Origin: JACMNW01 sp031406155
Lineage (GTDB): Bacteria > Pseudomonadota > Alphaproteobacteria > Rhodobacterales > Rhodobacteraceae
Direction: 5' to 3'
Assembly (NCBI GenBank): GCA_031406155.1
Contig: JANOGW010000003.1
Coordinates: 1-64,000, forward strand
DNA: 64,000 nt
In this document: in pieces, positions 24,662 to 34,401 of the stretch
Numbering within the stretch: position 1 is the stretch's first letter
Layout of the letters: each line of letters begins with the position of its first letter
Position numbers and translations under genes: made by a program
Notes under the pieces: generated by a model
The model's database searches: none
What the model was told of the DNA's origin: nothing
Seen by the model: only the letters and a program-made list of their open reading frames with translations

Positions 24662-25909
24662 ATGAAACGCTATTCAGTATTCGCCATCGCGAGTGAGGCG
24701 TTCCGCAATCATCAAGGCTGGGAACGTGCGTGGCGCAACCCCCAACCGAAAAAAGCCTATGACGCCATTATCGTCGGCGCGGGTGGTCACGGTCTTGCGA
24801 CCGCGTACTACCTCGGCAAGAACCACGGCCTGACTAACGTAGCCATCATCGAAAAAGGCTGGCTCGGCGGCGGCAACACTGGGCGCAACACCACCATTAT
24901 CCGCTCCAACTACCTGCAAGACCCCTCCGCCGCGATCTACGAAAAGGCTCGCTCCCTGTACGAGACGCTCAGCCAAGAGCTGAATTACAACGTCATGTTC
25001 TCCCCCCGTGGCCTGTTGATGCTGGCCCAAACCCACCATGAGGTGAGGGGTTACCTGCGCACCGTCCACGCCAATATGCTGCAAGGTGTCTCCACCGAAT
25101 ACATCGGCCCCGATCGTGTGAAAGAACTGGTCCCGATCATCAACATCGACGGGCCTCGGTATCCCGTCCTCGGTGCCCTCTACCAAGCCCGCGGCGGCAC
25201 CGCCCGCCACGACGCCGTCGCATGGGGCTACGCCCGCGCTTGTTCTGCCATGGGCATGGACGTCATTCAGCAATGCGAGGTGAAAGGCGTCACCACTGAA
25301 AACGGCCAAGTCACCGGCGTCGACACCACTAAAGGCCACATCGGTTGCAAAAAACTTGGCATCGTCGTCGCAGGCCACTCCGGCCAAGTCGCCGAAATGG
25401 CCGGCTTCCGCCTGCCAATCGAGGCGGTCGCCCTGCAGGCCCTCGTGTCTGAGCCGATCAAACCCTGCATGGATGTGGTCGTTATGGCCAACACCGTGCA
25501 CGGCTATATGTCGCAATCCGACAAGGGCGAAATGGTCATCGGCGGCGGCACCGACGGCTTCAACAACTTCACCCAGCGCGGGTCGTTCCACCACATCGAA
25601 GAAACCCTGCGCGCCCTCGTTGAAACCTTCCCGATGATCAGCCGCCTCAAAATGCTGCGCCAATGGGGCGGCATCGTCGATATGACCGGCGACCGATCCC
25701 CCATCATCTCCAAAACGCCCCTCGGCAACTGCTTCATCAACTGCGGCTGGGGCACCGGCGGCTTCAAAGCCATCCCCGGATCAGGCTGGGCCATGGCGGA
25801 ACTGATGGCCAAAGGCGAGCCGGGTCCATTGGCCGAAGCCTTTGGAATGAACCGCTTCAGGGAAGGCCGGTTTATTGATGAGTCAGTAGCGGCGGGGGTG
25901 GCACATTGA
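24662..25909 (+). CDS. soxB: Sarcosine oxidase beta subunit SoxB
   Basis: 415 residues from the ATG at 24662. FAD-binding oxidoreductase with GAGGHG at 39-44 and a GNTGRNTTIIRSNY segment typical of heterotetrameric sarcosine oxidase beta subunits, including the covalent-flavin histidine region at HARHDAV. Catalyses oxidative demethylation of sarcosine to glycine and passes formaldehyde to tetrahydrofolate. First gene of the soxBDAG operon. The 206 bases upstream hold its promoter. Confidence 0.94.
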   Translation: MKRYSVFAIASEAFRNHQGWERAWRNPQPKKAYDAIIVGAGGHGLATAYYLGKNHGLTNVAIIEKGWLGGGNTGRNTTIIRSNYLQDPSAAIYEKARSLYETLSQELNYNVMFSPRGLLMLAQTHHEVRGYLRTVHANMLQGVSTEYIGPDRVKELVPIINIDGPRYPVLGALYQARGGTARHDAVAWGYARACSAMGMDVIQQCEVKGVTTENGQVTGVDTTKGHIGCKKLGIVVAGHSGQVAEMAGFRLPIEAVALQALVSEPIKPCMDVVVMANTVHGYMSQSDKGEMVIGGGTDGFNNFTQRGSFHHIEETLRALVETFPMISRLKMLRQWGGIVDMTGDRSPIISKTPLGNCFINCGWGTGGFKAIPGSGWAMAELMAKGEPGPLAEAFGMNRFREGRFIDESVAAGVAH

Positions 25910-26075
25910 TGCGGCCTACCCTAGAAAATCCTTGGAGCGAAAGGGCTTCTCCGTCGCCCCAATTGATTGATACTGCAGCCCGGTCGGCGAATTGCCGCCA
26001 GCCGAAGTTGCACGAAATGGCTGCAGTGGCCACTTCTGAAGTGTGGAATAATCCACGCTTGACGGAGTTCGCAGA

Positions 26076-26294
26076 ATGGCACTTGGAGACGGAAATCGGA
26101 AATGGATTATCGGTGGAGGCATTGCTGCAGCCGCACTCGTTGGGGGATGGTTGCTGTTCGGCGGTGCTGGTGAGGGCGAAGTTGACGAAGACAATGCTGC
26201 AACCTCTGCTCCCGAAGCCACTGGCGAAACCGAAGACAGCGACGCCGAAGACACGCCAGAAGCTGGTGCCGAGGCCGAGGACGACGACAGCTGA
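26076..26294 (+). CDS. Small acidic single-pass membrane protein in the sarcosine oxidase operon
   Basis: 72 residues. A basic N-terminus and one transmembrane helix (about 10-28) are followed by a tail dominated by Glu, Asp, Ala and Thr. No family recognised. It lies between soxB and soxD on the same strand, where the typical operon has no gene. Low-complexity coding makes alternative frames look open here, but the signal-anchor plus acidic tail pattern is convincing. Confidence 0.6.
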   Translation: MALGDGNRKWIIGGGIAAAALVGGWLLFGGAGEGEVDEDNAATSAPEATGETEDSDAEDTPEAGAEAEDDDS

Positions 26295-26372
26295 TCACGC
26301 CACCCAGAGCCTGGGCTTCCGGGGCAGGTGCGGCGTATCCGTGCCTGCCCCCCTGTTATCCGGAGCCTTGCA

Positions 26373-26696
26373 ATGCTGACCCTAACCTGCCCCTACTGCG
26401 GCATCCGCGCTGATGAAACCGAACTCGCCCCCGGCTACGAGGCGCATTTGAAACGCTACGGCCCCGGCTCCTCCGACGACGATTTCAACGACTACATGTT
26501 CGCCCGCAAAAACCCCAAAGGCGTGCATTTCGAACGCTGGCGGCACGCCTATGGCTGCGGCAAATGGTTCCTCGCCGCCCGCGACACCGCGACGCTGGAG
26601 GTGTTCGGCACCTACCCCGCGCAATCCAGCGGCCCGCCCGCAGACCTGCAAGCCAAAATCAAAGCAAAACGCCCCGATTGGGAAGGCTTCAAATGA
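26373..26696 (+). CDS. soxD: Sarcosine oxidase delta subunit SoxD
   Basis: 107 residues from the ATG at 26373. Small zinc-binding subunit: CPYCG near the N-terminus, then H and C further on (HAYGCGKWF) complete the site. The length matches SoxD. The stop overlaps the soxA start by 4 bases (ATGA). Confidence 0.94.
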   Translation: MLTLTCPYCGIRADETELAPGYEAHLKRYGPGSSDDDFNDYMFARKNPKGVHFERWRHAYGCGKWFLAARDTATLEVFGTYPAQSSGPPADLQAKIKAKRPDWEGFK

Positions 26697-29680
26697 GCAC
26701 TCGTCTTGCCACAGGTGGCCGCCTGATCGACCGCACGAGCCCGCAGGAGTTCATCTTCAATGGCAAACGCCTGCGCGGGCTGGCGGGTGATACCCTTGCC
26801 TCGGCCTTGCTGGCCAATGACCAGATGCTGGTCGGGCGCAGCTTCAAATACCACCGCCCGCGCGGCATTGTCGCCGCTGGCCCAGAGGAACCCAACGCCT
26901 TGATGAACCTTGGCACGGGCGCGCGGTTCGAGCCGAACCAACGCGCCACCACGACAGAACTGTTCGACGGGCTGGAAGCGGCCAGCCAGAACCACTGGCC
27001 CAGCCTGAATTACGACATCGGCGTCATCAACAACTACGCCGCCCGCTTCATGCCCGCCGGGTTCTACTACAAAACTTTCATTCACCCGCGCGCGTTTTGG
27101 AAGCACATCTTCGAACCCGTCATCCGCCAGGCGGCAGGTTTGGGCAAAGCCCCCAAAGACCGCGATGCAGACCGCTACGAACACGTCTATGCGTTTGCCG
27201 ACGTGTTAGTCATCGGTGGTGGCATTGCGGGCCTGCAAGCTGCCCTCACCGCTGCCAAGGCAGGCAAACGCGTCATGCTGTTGGAGCAAACCGTCCATTG
27301 GGGTGGCCGCGCCCCGGTTGACGGCGTCGAAATCGACGGCAAGCCCGCCGCCCAATGGATTGACCATACCATTAGCACCCTCGCCGATATGGACAACGTC
27401 ACCCTCCGCCTCCGCACCACCGGGGCAGGTGTCTATGACCACGGCTATGTGCTGGCCAACGAACGAGTGGCCGATCACACCCCCGGCGATGGGCGCCCGA
27501 AACAACGCCTCTGGCGCATCCGCGCAGGCGTCATCATCACGGCGACTGGTGCCATCGAACGCCCGCTGTCCTTCGCGGGCAACGACATCCCCGGCGTCAT
27601 GCTGGCGGCATCGGTGCGCGATTACATCACCAATTTTGCCGTCTCGCCGGGTGACCGCACTGTGATCGCCACCAACAACGACGACGCTTACCTGACCGCC
27701 CTCGCCATTAAAGCCGCTGGCCTTTCCGTCCCGATGATCGTCGATGCCCGGGCTGAGGCCAACGGCGATCTGCCAACCCGTGCCCGCGCCGCCGGCATCC
27801 GCGTGTTGACCGGCCATGCCATTGCGTCCGTCAAAGGCACCAAGCGCGTCATGTCCGTCACTCTTTGCCTGCAGGCAGGCGAGGGTGCCGTCATCGAAAC
27901 CATCCCCTGCGACGCCGTCGCCATGTCAGGTGGCTGGTCGCCGGTCGTGCACTTGTGGTCGCACTGCGGCGGAAAACTCACTTGGGATGATGCCCTCACC
28001 GCCTTTATCCCCGACGCCGCGCGCCCACCGACAAACCACGACGGCGCGCCGATGGTCATTCCCGCAGGCGCGGCGCTTGGCTTGTTTGACACAGAAGGCA
28101 TCCTCGCCTCCGCCACCGCCGCAGCACACGGCGTTCTGGACGATGCACACGCTTATGCACGCAAAAAGCACGGGGAAAGCACAGGAAACATACAGCTGAT
28201 GCCGCAAGGGGCCAGCTTCAAGCTACGTTCCAAAATGTGGCTGGACTATCAAAATGATGTGAAGGTCTCCGACGTGCAACTCGCCGCGCGCGAAGGCTAC
28301 GAATCCGTCGAACACACCAAGCGCTATACCACGCTGGGCATGGCCACAGATCAGGGTAAATTAAGCAATATCAATGGACTATCCGTCCTTGCCGACGCGC
28401 TGAACGTGACCATCCCGCAAGTCGGCACCACCACCTTCCGCCCCCCTTACACGCCAGTGACACTCGGCGCCTTGGCAGGCGAAGCACGTGGCGACATCTT
28501 CCAACCCCTGCGCCGCACGCCCATGCACGAAAGTCACGAAAAATCGGGCGCTTACTTCGAACCCGTCGGCCATTGGCGCAGGCCGTATTGCTTCCCCCGC
28601 GACGGCGAAACCCACGAACAAGCCGTCCACCGCGAGGTTAACAACACCCGCCAAGCCATTGGTATCCTTGATGCATCCACGCTTGGGAAGATCGTAGTCA
28701 AGGGGCCTGACGCGGGCCGCTTCCTTGATATGCTCTATACCGGTGTCATGTCGACACTGCCCATCGGCAAATGTCGTTACGGTTTGATGTGCAACGAGAA
28801 CGGTTTCTTAAGCGATGACGGCGTTGTCGCCAGAATCACAGACGACACCTGGCTTTGCCACACCACTTCCGGAGGCGCCGACCGCATTCACGCCCATATG
28901 GAGGATTGGCTGCAATGCGAATGGTGGGTTTGGAAAGTTTATACCGCCAATGTCACCGAACAATACGCCCAAGTTGCAGTCGTTGGTCCTTACGCACGGA
29001 AACTACTTGAAAAATTAGGCGGCATGGATGTTTCGAAAGAAGCTCTGCCCTTCATGCAATGGGCGGACGGCGCTCTTGCTGGCTTCCCCGTGCGCATCTA
29101 CCGTATCAGTTTCTCTGGCGAGCTAAGCTACGAAATCGCCGTCCCGGCATCACATGGATTAGCGTTCTGGAACAAGGTGTTGGCCGACGGAGCGGAGTTT
29201 GGCGCAATGTCCTACGGGACAGAGGCTCTGCACATATTGCGGGCCGAAAAGGGCTTCATCATGATCGGCGACGAAACCGACGGCACCGTGATCCCGCAAG
29301 ATCTGAACCTTGGCTGGGCGATATCGAAGAAAAAGGACGACTACCTTGGCAAGCGCGGCCAGGAACGGTCGCACCTTGCCGATCCGAATCGTTGGAAACT
29401 GGTCGGGCTGGAAACGCTTGACGGCTCGGTCATCCCTGACGGCGCCTATGCTGTCGCTGCGGGCGTGAACCCTAACGGCCAACGCAATACCGAAGGACGT
29501 GTGACCTCGACATATTTTTCGCCAACACTGAAACGCGGTATCGCGATGGGCCTGGTGAAGAACGGCCCGCAACGTATGGGAGAGACTGTAGAATTCCCTA
29601 AAGTTGGTGGCACGTCGGTGCTGGCGCGAATCGTCGATCCGGTCTTCTTTGATAAAGACGGGGAAAAGCAGAATGTCTGA
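26693..29680 (+). CDS. soxA: Sarcosine oxidase alpha subunit SoxA
   Basis: 995 residues from the ATG at 26693, full length for the alpha subunit. N-terminal ferredoxin-like domain (about 1-100), NAD-binding domain with VIGGGIAG near residue 173, and C-terminal GcvT-like aminomethyltransferase domain (about 610-990) that binds tetrahydrofolate and makes 5,10-methylene-THF. Forms the heterotetramer with SoxB, SoxD and SoxG. Overlaps soxG by 8 bases. Confidence 0.95.
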   Translation: MSTRLATGGRLIDRTSPQEFIFNGKRLRGLAGDTLASALLANDQMLVGRSFKYHRPRGIVAAGPEEPNALMNLGTGARFEPNQRATTTELFDGLEAASQNHWPSLNYDIGVINNYAARFMPAGFYYKTFIHPRAFWKHIFEPVIRQAAGLGKAPKDRDADRYEHVYAFADVLVIGGGIAGLQAALTAAKAGKRVMLLEQTVHWGGRAPVDGVEIDGKPAAQWIDHTISTLADMDNVTLRLRTTGAGVYDHGYVLANERVADHTPGDGRPKQRLWRIRAGVIITATGAIERPLSFAGNDIPGVMLAASVRDYITNFAVSPGDRTVIATNNDDAYLTALAIKAAGLSVPMIVDARAEANGDLPTRARAAGIRVLTGHAIASVKGTKRVMSVTLCLQAGEGAVIETIPCDAVAMSGGWSPVVHLWSHCGGKLTWDDALTAFIPDAARPPTNHDGAPMVIPAGAALGLFDTEGILASATAAAHGVLDDAHAYARKKHGESTGNIQLMPQGASFKLRSKMWLDYQNDVKVSDVQLAAREGYESVEHTKRYTTLGMATDQGKLSNINGLSVLADALNVTIPQVGTTTFRPPYTPVTLGALAGEARGDIFQPLRRTPMHESHEKSGAYFEPVGHWRRPYCFPRDGETHEQAVHREVNNTRQAIGILDASTLGKIVVKGPDAGRFLDMLYTGVMSTLPIGKCRYGLMCNENGFLSDDGVVARITDDTWLCHTTSGGADRIHAHMEDWLQCEWWVWKVYTANVTEQYAQVAVVGPYARKLLEKLGGMDVSKEALPFMQWADGALAGFPVRIYRISFSGELSYEIAVPASHGLAFWNKVLADGAEFGAMSYGTEALHILRAEKGFIMIGDETDGTVIPQDLNLGWAISKKKDDYLGKRGQERSHLADPNRWKLVGLETLDGSVIPDGAYAVAAGVNPNGQRNTEGRVTSTYFSPTLKRGIAMGLVKNGPQRMGETVEFPKVGGTSVLARIVDPVFFDKDGEKQNV

Positions 29681-30230
29681 TCCGGCAAGCGCCCTTAGCG
29701 GTGCCACATTCGACGGTTTCGCCAGCATCCGCGAGATCGGCCCGCTTGGCATGATCAGCCTGCGCTGCGATCTTGCGGACAAAGCTGTGCCCGCAGCCAT
29801 CAAGGCGATCACCGGCACCAAACTACCCGCGCCACGCCGTATCGAAATGAAGGGTGGCAAAGGTGCGGCTTGGATGTCGCCCGATGAATTGCTGATCATC
29901 ATTCCCTACGACGACGTCGCGAAAGCACTTGAAACCATGGGTAAAAGGTTGACCGCCGTGCATCACCTTTCGGTTGATGTGTCCGATGCCCGCGCGGTGT
30001 TTCGCATTGACGGTCCTAAGGCCACAGAAGTGCTTATGAAGCTTGCCCCCGTCGATTTTTCTGTCCTTGCCACAGGCGAATTGCGTCGGACCCGGGTAGC
30101 ACAGGTCGCCGCTGCGTTCTGGGGCGATGCCGATGGCTATACTCTGGTCAGCTTTCGGTCAGTCGCGGGCTATGTCATGGGGCTGTTGCAACATTCGGCG
30201 CACATCGGGTCAGACTTGGAACTGCGCTGA
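29673..30230 (+). CDS. soxG: Sarcosine oxidase gamma subunit SoxG
   Basis: 185 residues from the ATG at 29673, matching the small gamma subunit. YgfZ/GcvT-like fold with the MSPDELLII and SVDVSDARAVFRIDG segments usual in SoxG. Last gene of the operon; no clear intrinsic terminator before sodB. Confidence 0.92.
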   Translation: MSDPASALSGATFDGFASIREIGPLGMISLRCDLADKAVPAAIKAITGTKLPAPRRIEMKGGKGAAWMSPDELLIIIPYDDVAKALETMGKRLTAVHHLSVDVSDARAVFRIDGPKATEVLMKLAPVDFSVLATGELRRTRVAQVAAAFWGDADGYTLVSFRSVAGYVMGLLQHSAHIGSDLELR

Positions 30231-30334
30231 TCCCCGCCGGAAGCGCAGGAACCAATCCCGGCCCCTTGACGTTAGGACCCCAAGACCGCCTATTGGCGTC
30301 AATCATTCGCCCATCCCTTGAAAGGATATCTGCC

Positions 30335-30934
30335 ATGGCCTTCACCCTTCCCGATCTGCCCTATGCCCATGACGCACTTGCCGGTTTGGGCATGTCGCGT
30401 GAGACATTGGAGTTTCACCACGATCTGCATCATAAAGCCTATGTCGATAACGGCAACAAGCTGATTGCCGGAACTGAATGGGAAAACAAGGGCCTGGACG
30501 ATATTGTTCGTGGAACATATGTGTCAGGCGCCGTCGCCCAAAACGGTATTTTCAACAATGCGTCGCAGCATTGGAACCACAACCTGTTTTGGGAAGTCAT
30601 GGGCCCTGCTGGCAACGCGATGCCCGGCAACCTTGAAAAGGCGCTGACCGGCACATTCGGATCTGTGCAGAAGTTCAAGGACGATTTTGCAGCCGCCGGG
30701 GCGGGCCAGTTCGGGTCGGGTTGGGCATGGCTGGTGAAAGACAAGGACGGCACTCTGAAAGTCACCAAGACCGAAAACGGCGTCAACCCGCTGTGCTTTG
30801 GTCAGACCGCGCTGCTGGGCTGCGATGTTTGGGAGCATTCTTATTACATCGATTTCCGTAACAAGCGCCCGGCGTATCTGGCCAACTTCCTTGAGAAACT
30901 GGTGAACTGGGATGCTGTCGCGGCCCGGATGTGA
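30335..30934 (+). CDS. sodB: Fe/Mn superoxide dismutase
   Basis: 199 residues from the ATG at 30335 with GAAAGGA upstream. Metal ligands of the Fe/Mn-SOD family are visible: the His in EFHHDLHHKAY, the His in SQHWNHNLFW, and the Asp/His pair in CDVWEHSYY. The QFGSGWAWL segment has the Gln in the position usual for the iron form. Removes superoxide in the cytosol. Confidence 0.94.
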   Translation: MAFTLPDLPYAHDALAGLGMSRETLEFHHDLHHKAYVDNGNKLIAGTEWENKGLDDIVRGTYVSGAVAQNGIFNNASQHWNHNLFWEVMGPAGNAMPGNLEKALTGTFGSVQKFKDDFAAAGAGQFGSGWAWLVKDKDGTLKVTKTENGVNPLCFGQTALLGCDVWEHSYYIDFRNKRPAYLANFLEKLVNWDAVAARM

Positions 30935-31814
30935 TCCGCAGTCAAAAAGCGCCCGCAGCGGTCAGGTCGGTGCGGGCCGGGAACATCGGTTGAGTTGGCC
31001 GCAGTGGCTGTGGCGTAAGGACTGGCACCTTGCGCCAGCAGTTTGGCCTGCTGCCCGGAATTTGCGCATCGCCGTGGTTGCCGATCCCCATGCCGGAGGG
31101 CCGCAAATGCCCGCGTCCCGATTGCGCCAAGTGGTCGCCGCCGTGAACGGGCTGAATGCCGATCTCGTGGCGGTAATGGGTGACTATGTGGCCGACCACC
31201 GCTTTGTTACTTCGCGTGTGGACATGGCCGAGGTGGCGCAAACTCTGTCAGTGCTGCGCGCGCCGTTGGGGGTCTTTGCGGTGATGGGCAACCATGACTG
31301 GCGGGCCGATCCCGAGGCGCGGCGCAGGTTTCAGGGCCCGGTGACCTATGCGTGCCAGTTGGCGGCTGCGGGGGTGACTGTTCTGGAGAACGAGGCCCAG
31401 CGGATCGACGCGGGAGGGCAGGGGCTTTGGGTGCTTGGGCTTGGCTGCCAGCGAGTGCGTCGTATTGGACACAAGGGGCGCTGGCAGGGGGTGGATGACC
31501 TGCCGGTCACACTGGCCAGGATCACGGATGACGCTCCGGCGATACTTCTGGCGCATGAGCCGGACATTTTCCCCAAGGTGCCTGCCCGGATAGCGCTGAC
31601 CGTGGCCGGACATACCCATGGCGGCCAAATCCGGCTGGGAGGCTGGACGCCGGTGGTCCCCTCGCGGTTCGGGTCGCGTTATGCATGGGGGCATGTTCGC
31701 GAGGGCGCACGCGATCTGGTGGTCTCCGGCGGTTTGGGCTGTTCGGGCATTCCCTTGCGTCTTGGCCGCCCGCCCGAAGTGACCGTGATCACCCTAGGCG
31801 ATGGTGGCCTTTAG
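30912..31814 (+). CDS. YkuE-type metallophosphoesterase
   Basis: Up to 300 residues. The calcineurin-like metal site is complete: VADPHAG, MGDYV, GNHDW and GHTHGG in order. The frame opens at 30912 inside sodB, but a TTG at 30990 may be the real start, which would leave a short membrane-proximal segment before the domain. Substrate unknown; related proteins act on UDP-diacylglucosamine or other phosphoesters. The end overlaps the convergent LOG gene. Confidence 0.82.
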   Translation: MLSRPGCDPQSKSARSGQVGAGREHRLSWPQWLWRKDWHLAPAVWPAARNLRIAVVADPHAGGPQMPASRLRQVVAAVNGLNADLVAVMGDYVADHRFVTSRVDMAEVAQTLSVLRAPLGVFAVMGNHDWRADPEARRRFQGPVTYACQLAAAGVTVLENEAQRIDAGGQGLWVLGLGCQRVRRIGHKGRWQGVDDLPVTLARITDDAPAILLAHEPDIFPKVPARIALTVAGHTHGGQIRLGGWTPVVPSRFGSRYAWGHVREGARDLVVSGGLGCSGIPLRLGRPPEVTVITLGDGGL

Positions 31815-32351
31815 TCTGCTGACAAGTGCTGGCACATCGGGCACCGTTTCGAAATGGTCGCGCAGGCTTGGGTCGGCAAAGCCTTCTGCGATGGCGTGGT
31901 CGATCAGGGCCAAGAGCGGTGCCCAGTAGCCTTCGACACTTACCAGAAAGGTCGGCTTCTGATGCAGGCCGATCTGGGCCCAGGTCAGCACCTCGAAGAA
32001 TTCGTCCAATGACCCCGCGCCGCCCGGCAACACAACGATGACATCGCAGTTCATGAACATCACCTTTTTGCGCTCGTGCATGTTTTCGGTCACGATTAAG
32101 GTGGTCAGGTCGCGCTTGCCGCGTTCGCGCGACATCAAATGGACGGGGATTACGCCAAGCGTCACTGCATGGTTGTCTTGTGCCGTCCGAGCGACTTCGC
32201 CCATCAGGCCGACATCGCCTGCACCGTACACCAGCCGCCAGCCGTGGCTGGCGATCATCCGGCCGACGTCACGCGCAGCCTCGGCATAAGCGGGGCTGAT
32301 CCCGGGGCGCGAGCCACAGAAGACACAAATAGAACGAAGCGTGGACACCAT
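31794..32351 (-). CDS. LOG-family nucleoside 5'-monophosphate phosphoribohydrolase
   Basis: 185 residues from the ATG at 32351 (AAGGG about 8 bases upstream). The Rossmann-like protein has VFCGSRPG at the N-terminus, VYGAGDVGLMG, and the active-site PGGAGSLDEFFE, a LOG signature in which the usual Gly-Thr reads Gly-Ser. Family members release ribose 5-phosphate from cytokinin ribotides or AMP-like substrates. The older name is 'lysine decarboxylase-like'. Confidence 0.88.
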   Translation of the reverse strand: MVSTLRSICVFCGSRPGISPAYAEAARDVGRMIASHGWRLVYGAGDVGLMGEVARTAQDNHAVTLGVIPVHLMSRERGKRDLTTLIVTENMHERKKVMFMNCDVIVVLPGGAGSLDEFFEVLTWAQIGLHQKPTFLVSVEGYWAPLLALIDHAIAEGFADPSLRDHFETVPDVPALVSRLKATIA

Positions 32352-32477
32352 GCCGGACACCCTTGCGAAATCTGTTGCCTTGATCCCAGATATCGGCGTT
32401 TCTGGAGAAAAGGAAAGAGGCCCTTGGTTAAGGGGTCTTGGGGAAGGCCGGGAAAAGGGCTTTCATGGGGAATGCGA

Positions 32478-34016
32478 ATGGCTATGTTCAAAGAGATGGG
32501 AACGGGGGGCCGGGCTGCAGTTCTGGCGTGCGGGGCAGCGGCGACGGCGCTGGCGGGGTATCTGATCTGGTCAGTCAATCAGGCCGAACCTCTGGTCGAC
32601 AAACCAGAGACAACAACTTCGACGCCGCCTGCTGCATCTGCGGTCGCAGTTGCTGAGCCGGTTGATGTGGCATCAGTTGATGCAGCGCCGGCATCACCAG
32701 ACGCTGCTGTCGCAGCCCCCGCCGTTGCGGAGCCGACTACGGCGCCCGCCAAAGAGGTGGCCGAACAGGATACATCTGCCACCGCTCAGACGCCAACAGA
32801 CCCTGCGCCGGACCCGACCTTGCCAGCCCGTACGCCCGTCGCCCCCAGCTTTGATGTCGTGCGGGTAGAGCCCGATGGCTCTACCGTGATCGCAGGAAAG
32901 GCAGAACCCGGCGCCAGAATCCTTTTGCTACTGGACGGTGCGGAAATTTCGACGACGACAACCGATGCCAACGGCGACTTTGTGGCTTTGCTTGTGCTGG
33001 ATCCCAGTAAGGCACCGCGTTTGCTGACCATGACCAGCATCCTGCCAGATCAGACATTGCTTCCGGCCACGTCCGAAGTGGCGCTTGCCCCGACACAAGC
33101 GCCGGTCGTCGTTGCCACCGCCGTACCAGAGGTTGCCGAACCGCAATCCGTCGCACCGGCTGTTGCCGACGCGCCTCCAGTCGAACCGGTGGCAGGTGAC
33201 CCGGAAAGCGGTGCACTTGCCGGTCTTGCGGCACCGAACCCGGATGCGGCACCGCTTCTTGAAGCGCCTGCTGCACTGCTCGTCACCAAGGACGGCGTGA
33301 CGGTGCTGCAACCTTCGCAACAGTCCGCTGCAACTGCCCCCGCAGATGGCCCTGTGGCGGTTCTGAGCATCGACACCATCAGCTACACACCCGGCGGTGA
33401 TGTGCAACTGGCCGGGCGCGCGGGCGTTGACGCATTCTTGCGGATATATCTGGACAACGGGCCGCTGATTGATCTTCAGGCTGGCGAGGATGGGCTTTGG
33501 GCCTCGACCATGCCGCCGGTCGCGCCGGGGATATACACACTGCGGGTGGATCAACTGGACGTGGACGGAAAGGTTACTGCGCGATTCGAAACGCCTTTCA
33601 AGCGCGAAACGCAGGATGCGCTTGCCGCCATCACCCAACCACCCGCGTTCCCCGAAACCACCGCCACGGCTAAACCCGTCGCCGATGCAGTCGCCGAGCC
33701 TGCGACGGATGCCGTGACGCCCCCCCAAGCCAGTGCCGAAGCCGCCCCTGATGCTGAACCGGCGACGCCCCCGTCGGCACAGCCCGCGGCCACGCCGGTT
33801 GCAGTTGCAGCGGCAGATCCCGCATCTGAACCCACCCCCAGACGGCCAGTGTCTGTCACCGTTCAGCCGGGATTTACGCTGTGGGGTATTGCAACCGAAC
33901 AGTTCGGCGACGGCATCCTTTATGTGCAGGTCTATCAGGCGAACAAGGACAAGATCCGCGATCCCGACCTGATCTATCCGGGGCAGGTTTTCGTTATTCC
34001 GAAAGCATCGGAATAG
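32478..34016 (+). CDS. Membrane-anchored Ala/Pro-rich LysM protein
   Basis: 512 residues from the ATG at 32478 (GGGG at 32467-32470). One N-terminal transmembrane helix (about 12-32) is followed by long Ala/Pro/Val-rich low-complexity linkers around two Ig-like beta domains (about 115-200 and 290-375). A C-terminal LysM module (about 455-510) with FTLWGIATEQFGDG and LIYPGQVFVIP binds peptidoglycan. Likely cell-envelope scaffold. The 3' end overlaps the convergent arsR by 23 bases. Confidence 0.85.
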   Translation: MAMFKEMGTGGRAAVLACGAAATALAGYLIWSVNQAEPLVDKPETTTSTPPAASAVAVAEPVDVASVDAAPASPDAAVAAPAVAEPTTAPAKEVAEQDTSATAQTPTDPAPDPTLPARTPVAPSFDVVRVEPDGSTVIAGKAEPGARILLLLDGAEISTTTTDANGDFVALLVLDPSKAPRLLTMTSILPDQTLLPATSEVALAPTQAPVVVATAVPEVAEPQSVAPAVADAPPVEPVAGDPESGALAGLAAPNPDAAPLLEAPAALLVTKDGVTVLQPSQQSAATAPADGPVAVLSIDTISYTPGGDVQLAGRAGVDAFLRIYLDNGPLIDLQAGEDGLWASTMPPVAPGIYTLRVDQLDVDGKVTARFETPFKRETQDALAAITQPPAFPETTATAKPVADAVAEPATDAVTPPQASAEAAPDAEPATPPSAQPAATPVAVAAADPASEPTPRRPVSVTVQPGFTLWGIATEQFGDGILYVQVYQANKDKIRDPDLIYPGQVFVIPKASE

Positions 34017-34353
34017 TCTCGGGCGCGGCCGTTGTCTGGGGTATGTTGCAGCAGGCGCGCACTTTCGGGTGACCCATGCAGCAATCGTGCAGCAGATAGG
34101 AAATCGTCGACCCCAGACCCGCGAAGTCCGCCGAATAAATCACATTGCGCGCAACCCGGCGGGACCGTATCAGGCCTGCATGTTCCAGAATGCCCAGATG
34201 AAATGACAGCCGGGATGCCGACTGCCCCAATTCCTGCCCGATCTTACCGGCAGCAAGGCCGGCGTCGCCCGACACCACCAAAAGGCGCATCACGTCAAGC
34301 CGCGCGTCGTTTGACAGGGCCGAAAGGCCGGCGAGCACTTTACTTCGATCCAT
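33994..34353 (-). CDS. ArsR-family transcriptional regulator
   Basis: 119 residues, winged helix-turn-helix. LSNDARLDVMRLL, then the recognition region SASRLSFHLGILEHAGLI, are classic ArsR/SmtB. The C-terminal pairs C91-C92 and C101-C102 could sense a metal or thiol-reactive species. Divergent from an ATM1-type exporter, with an inverted repeat between them that is a likely operator. Confidence 0.88.
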   Translation of the reverse strand: MDRSKVLAGLSALSNDARLDVMRLLVVSGDAGLAAGKIGQELGQSASRLSFHLGILEHAGLIRSRRVARNVIYSADFAGLGSTISYLLHDCCMGHPKVRACCNIPQTTAAPETIPMLSE

Positions 34354-34355
34354 AT

Positions 34356-34379
34356 TTCAACTACTCATGATACGTTGAA
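34356..34379. promoter_or_regulatory. Candidate ArsR operator
   Basis: Inverted repeat TTCAAC (34356-34361) and GTTGAA (34374-34379) with a 12-base centre, directly in the 48-base space between the divergent arsR (start 34353) and the ABC exporter (start 34402). Size and place match ArsR/SmtB operators; binding is inferred. Confidence 0.6.
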
Positions 34380-34401
34380 TGATTGTTAGGTAGACCATGA
34401 C

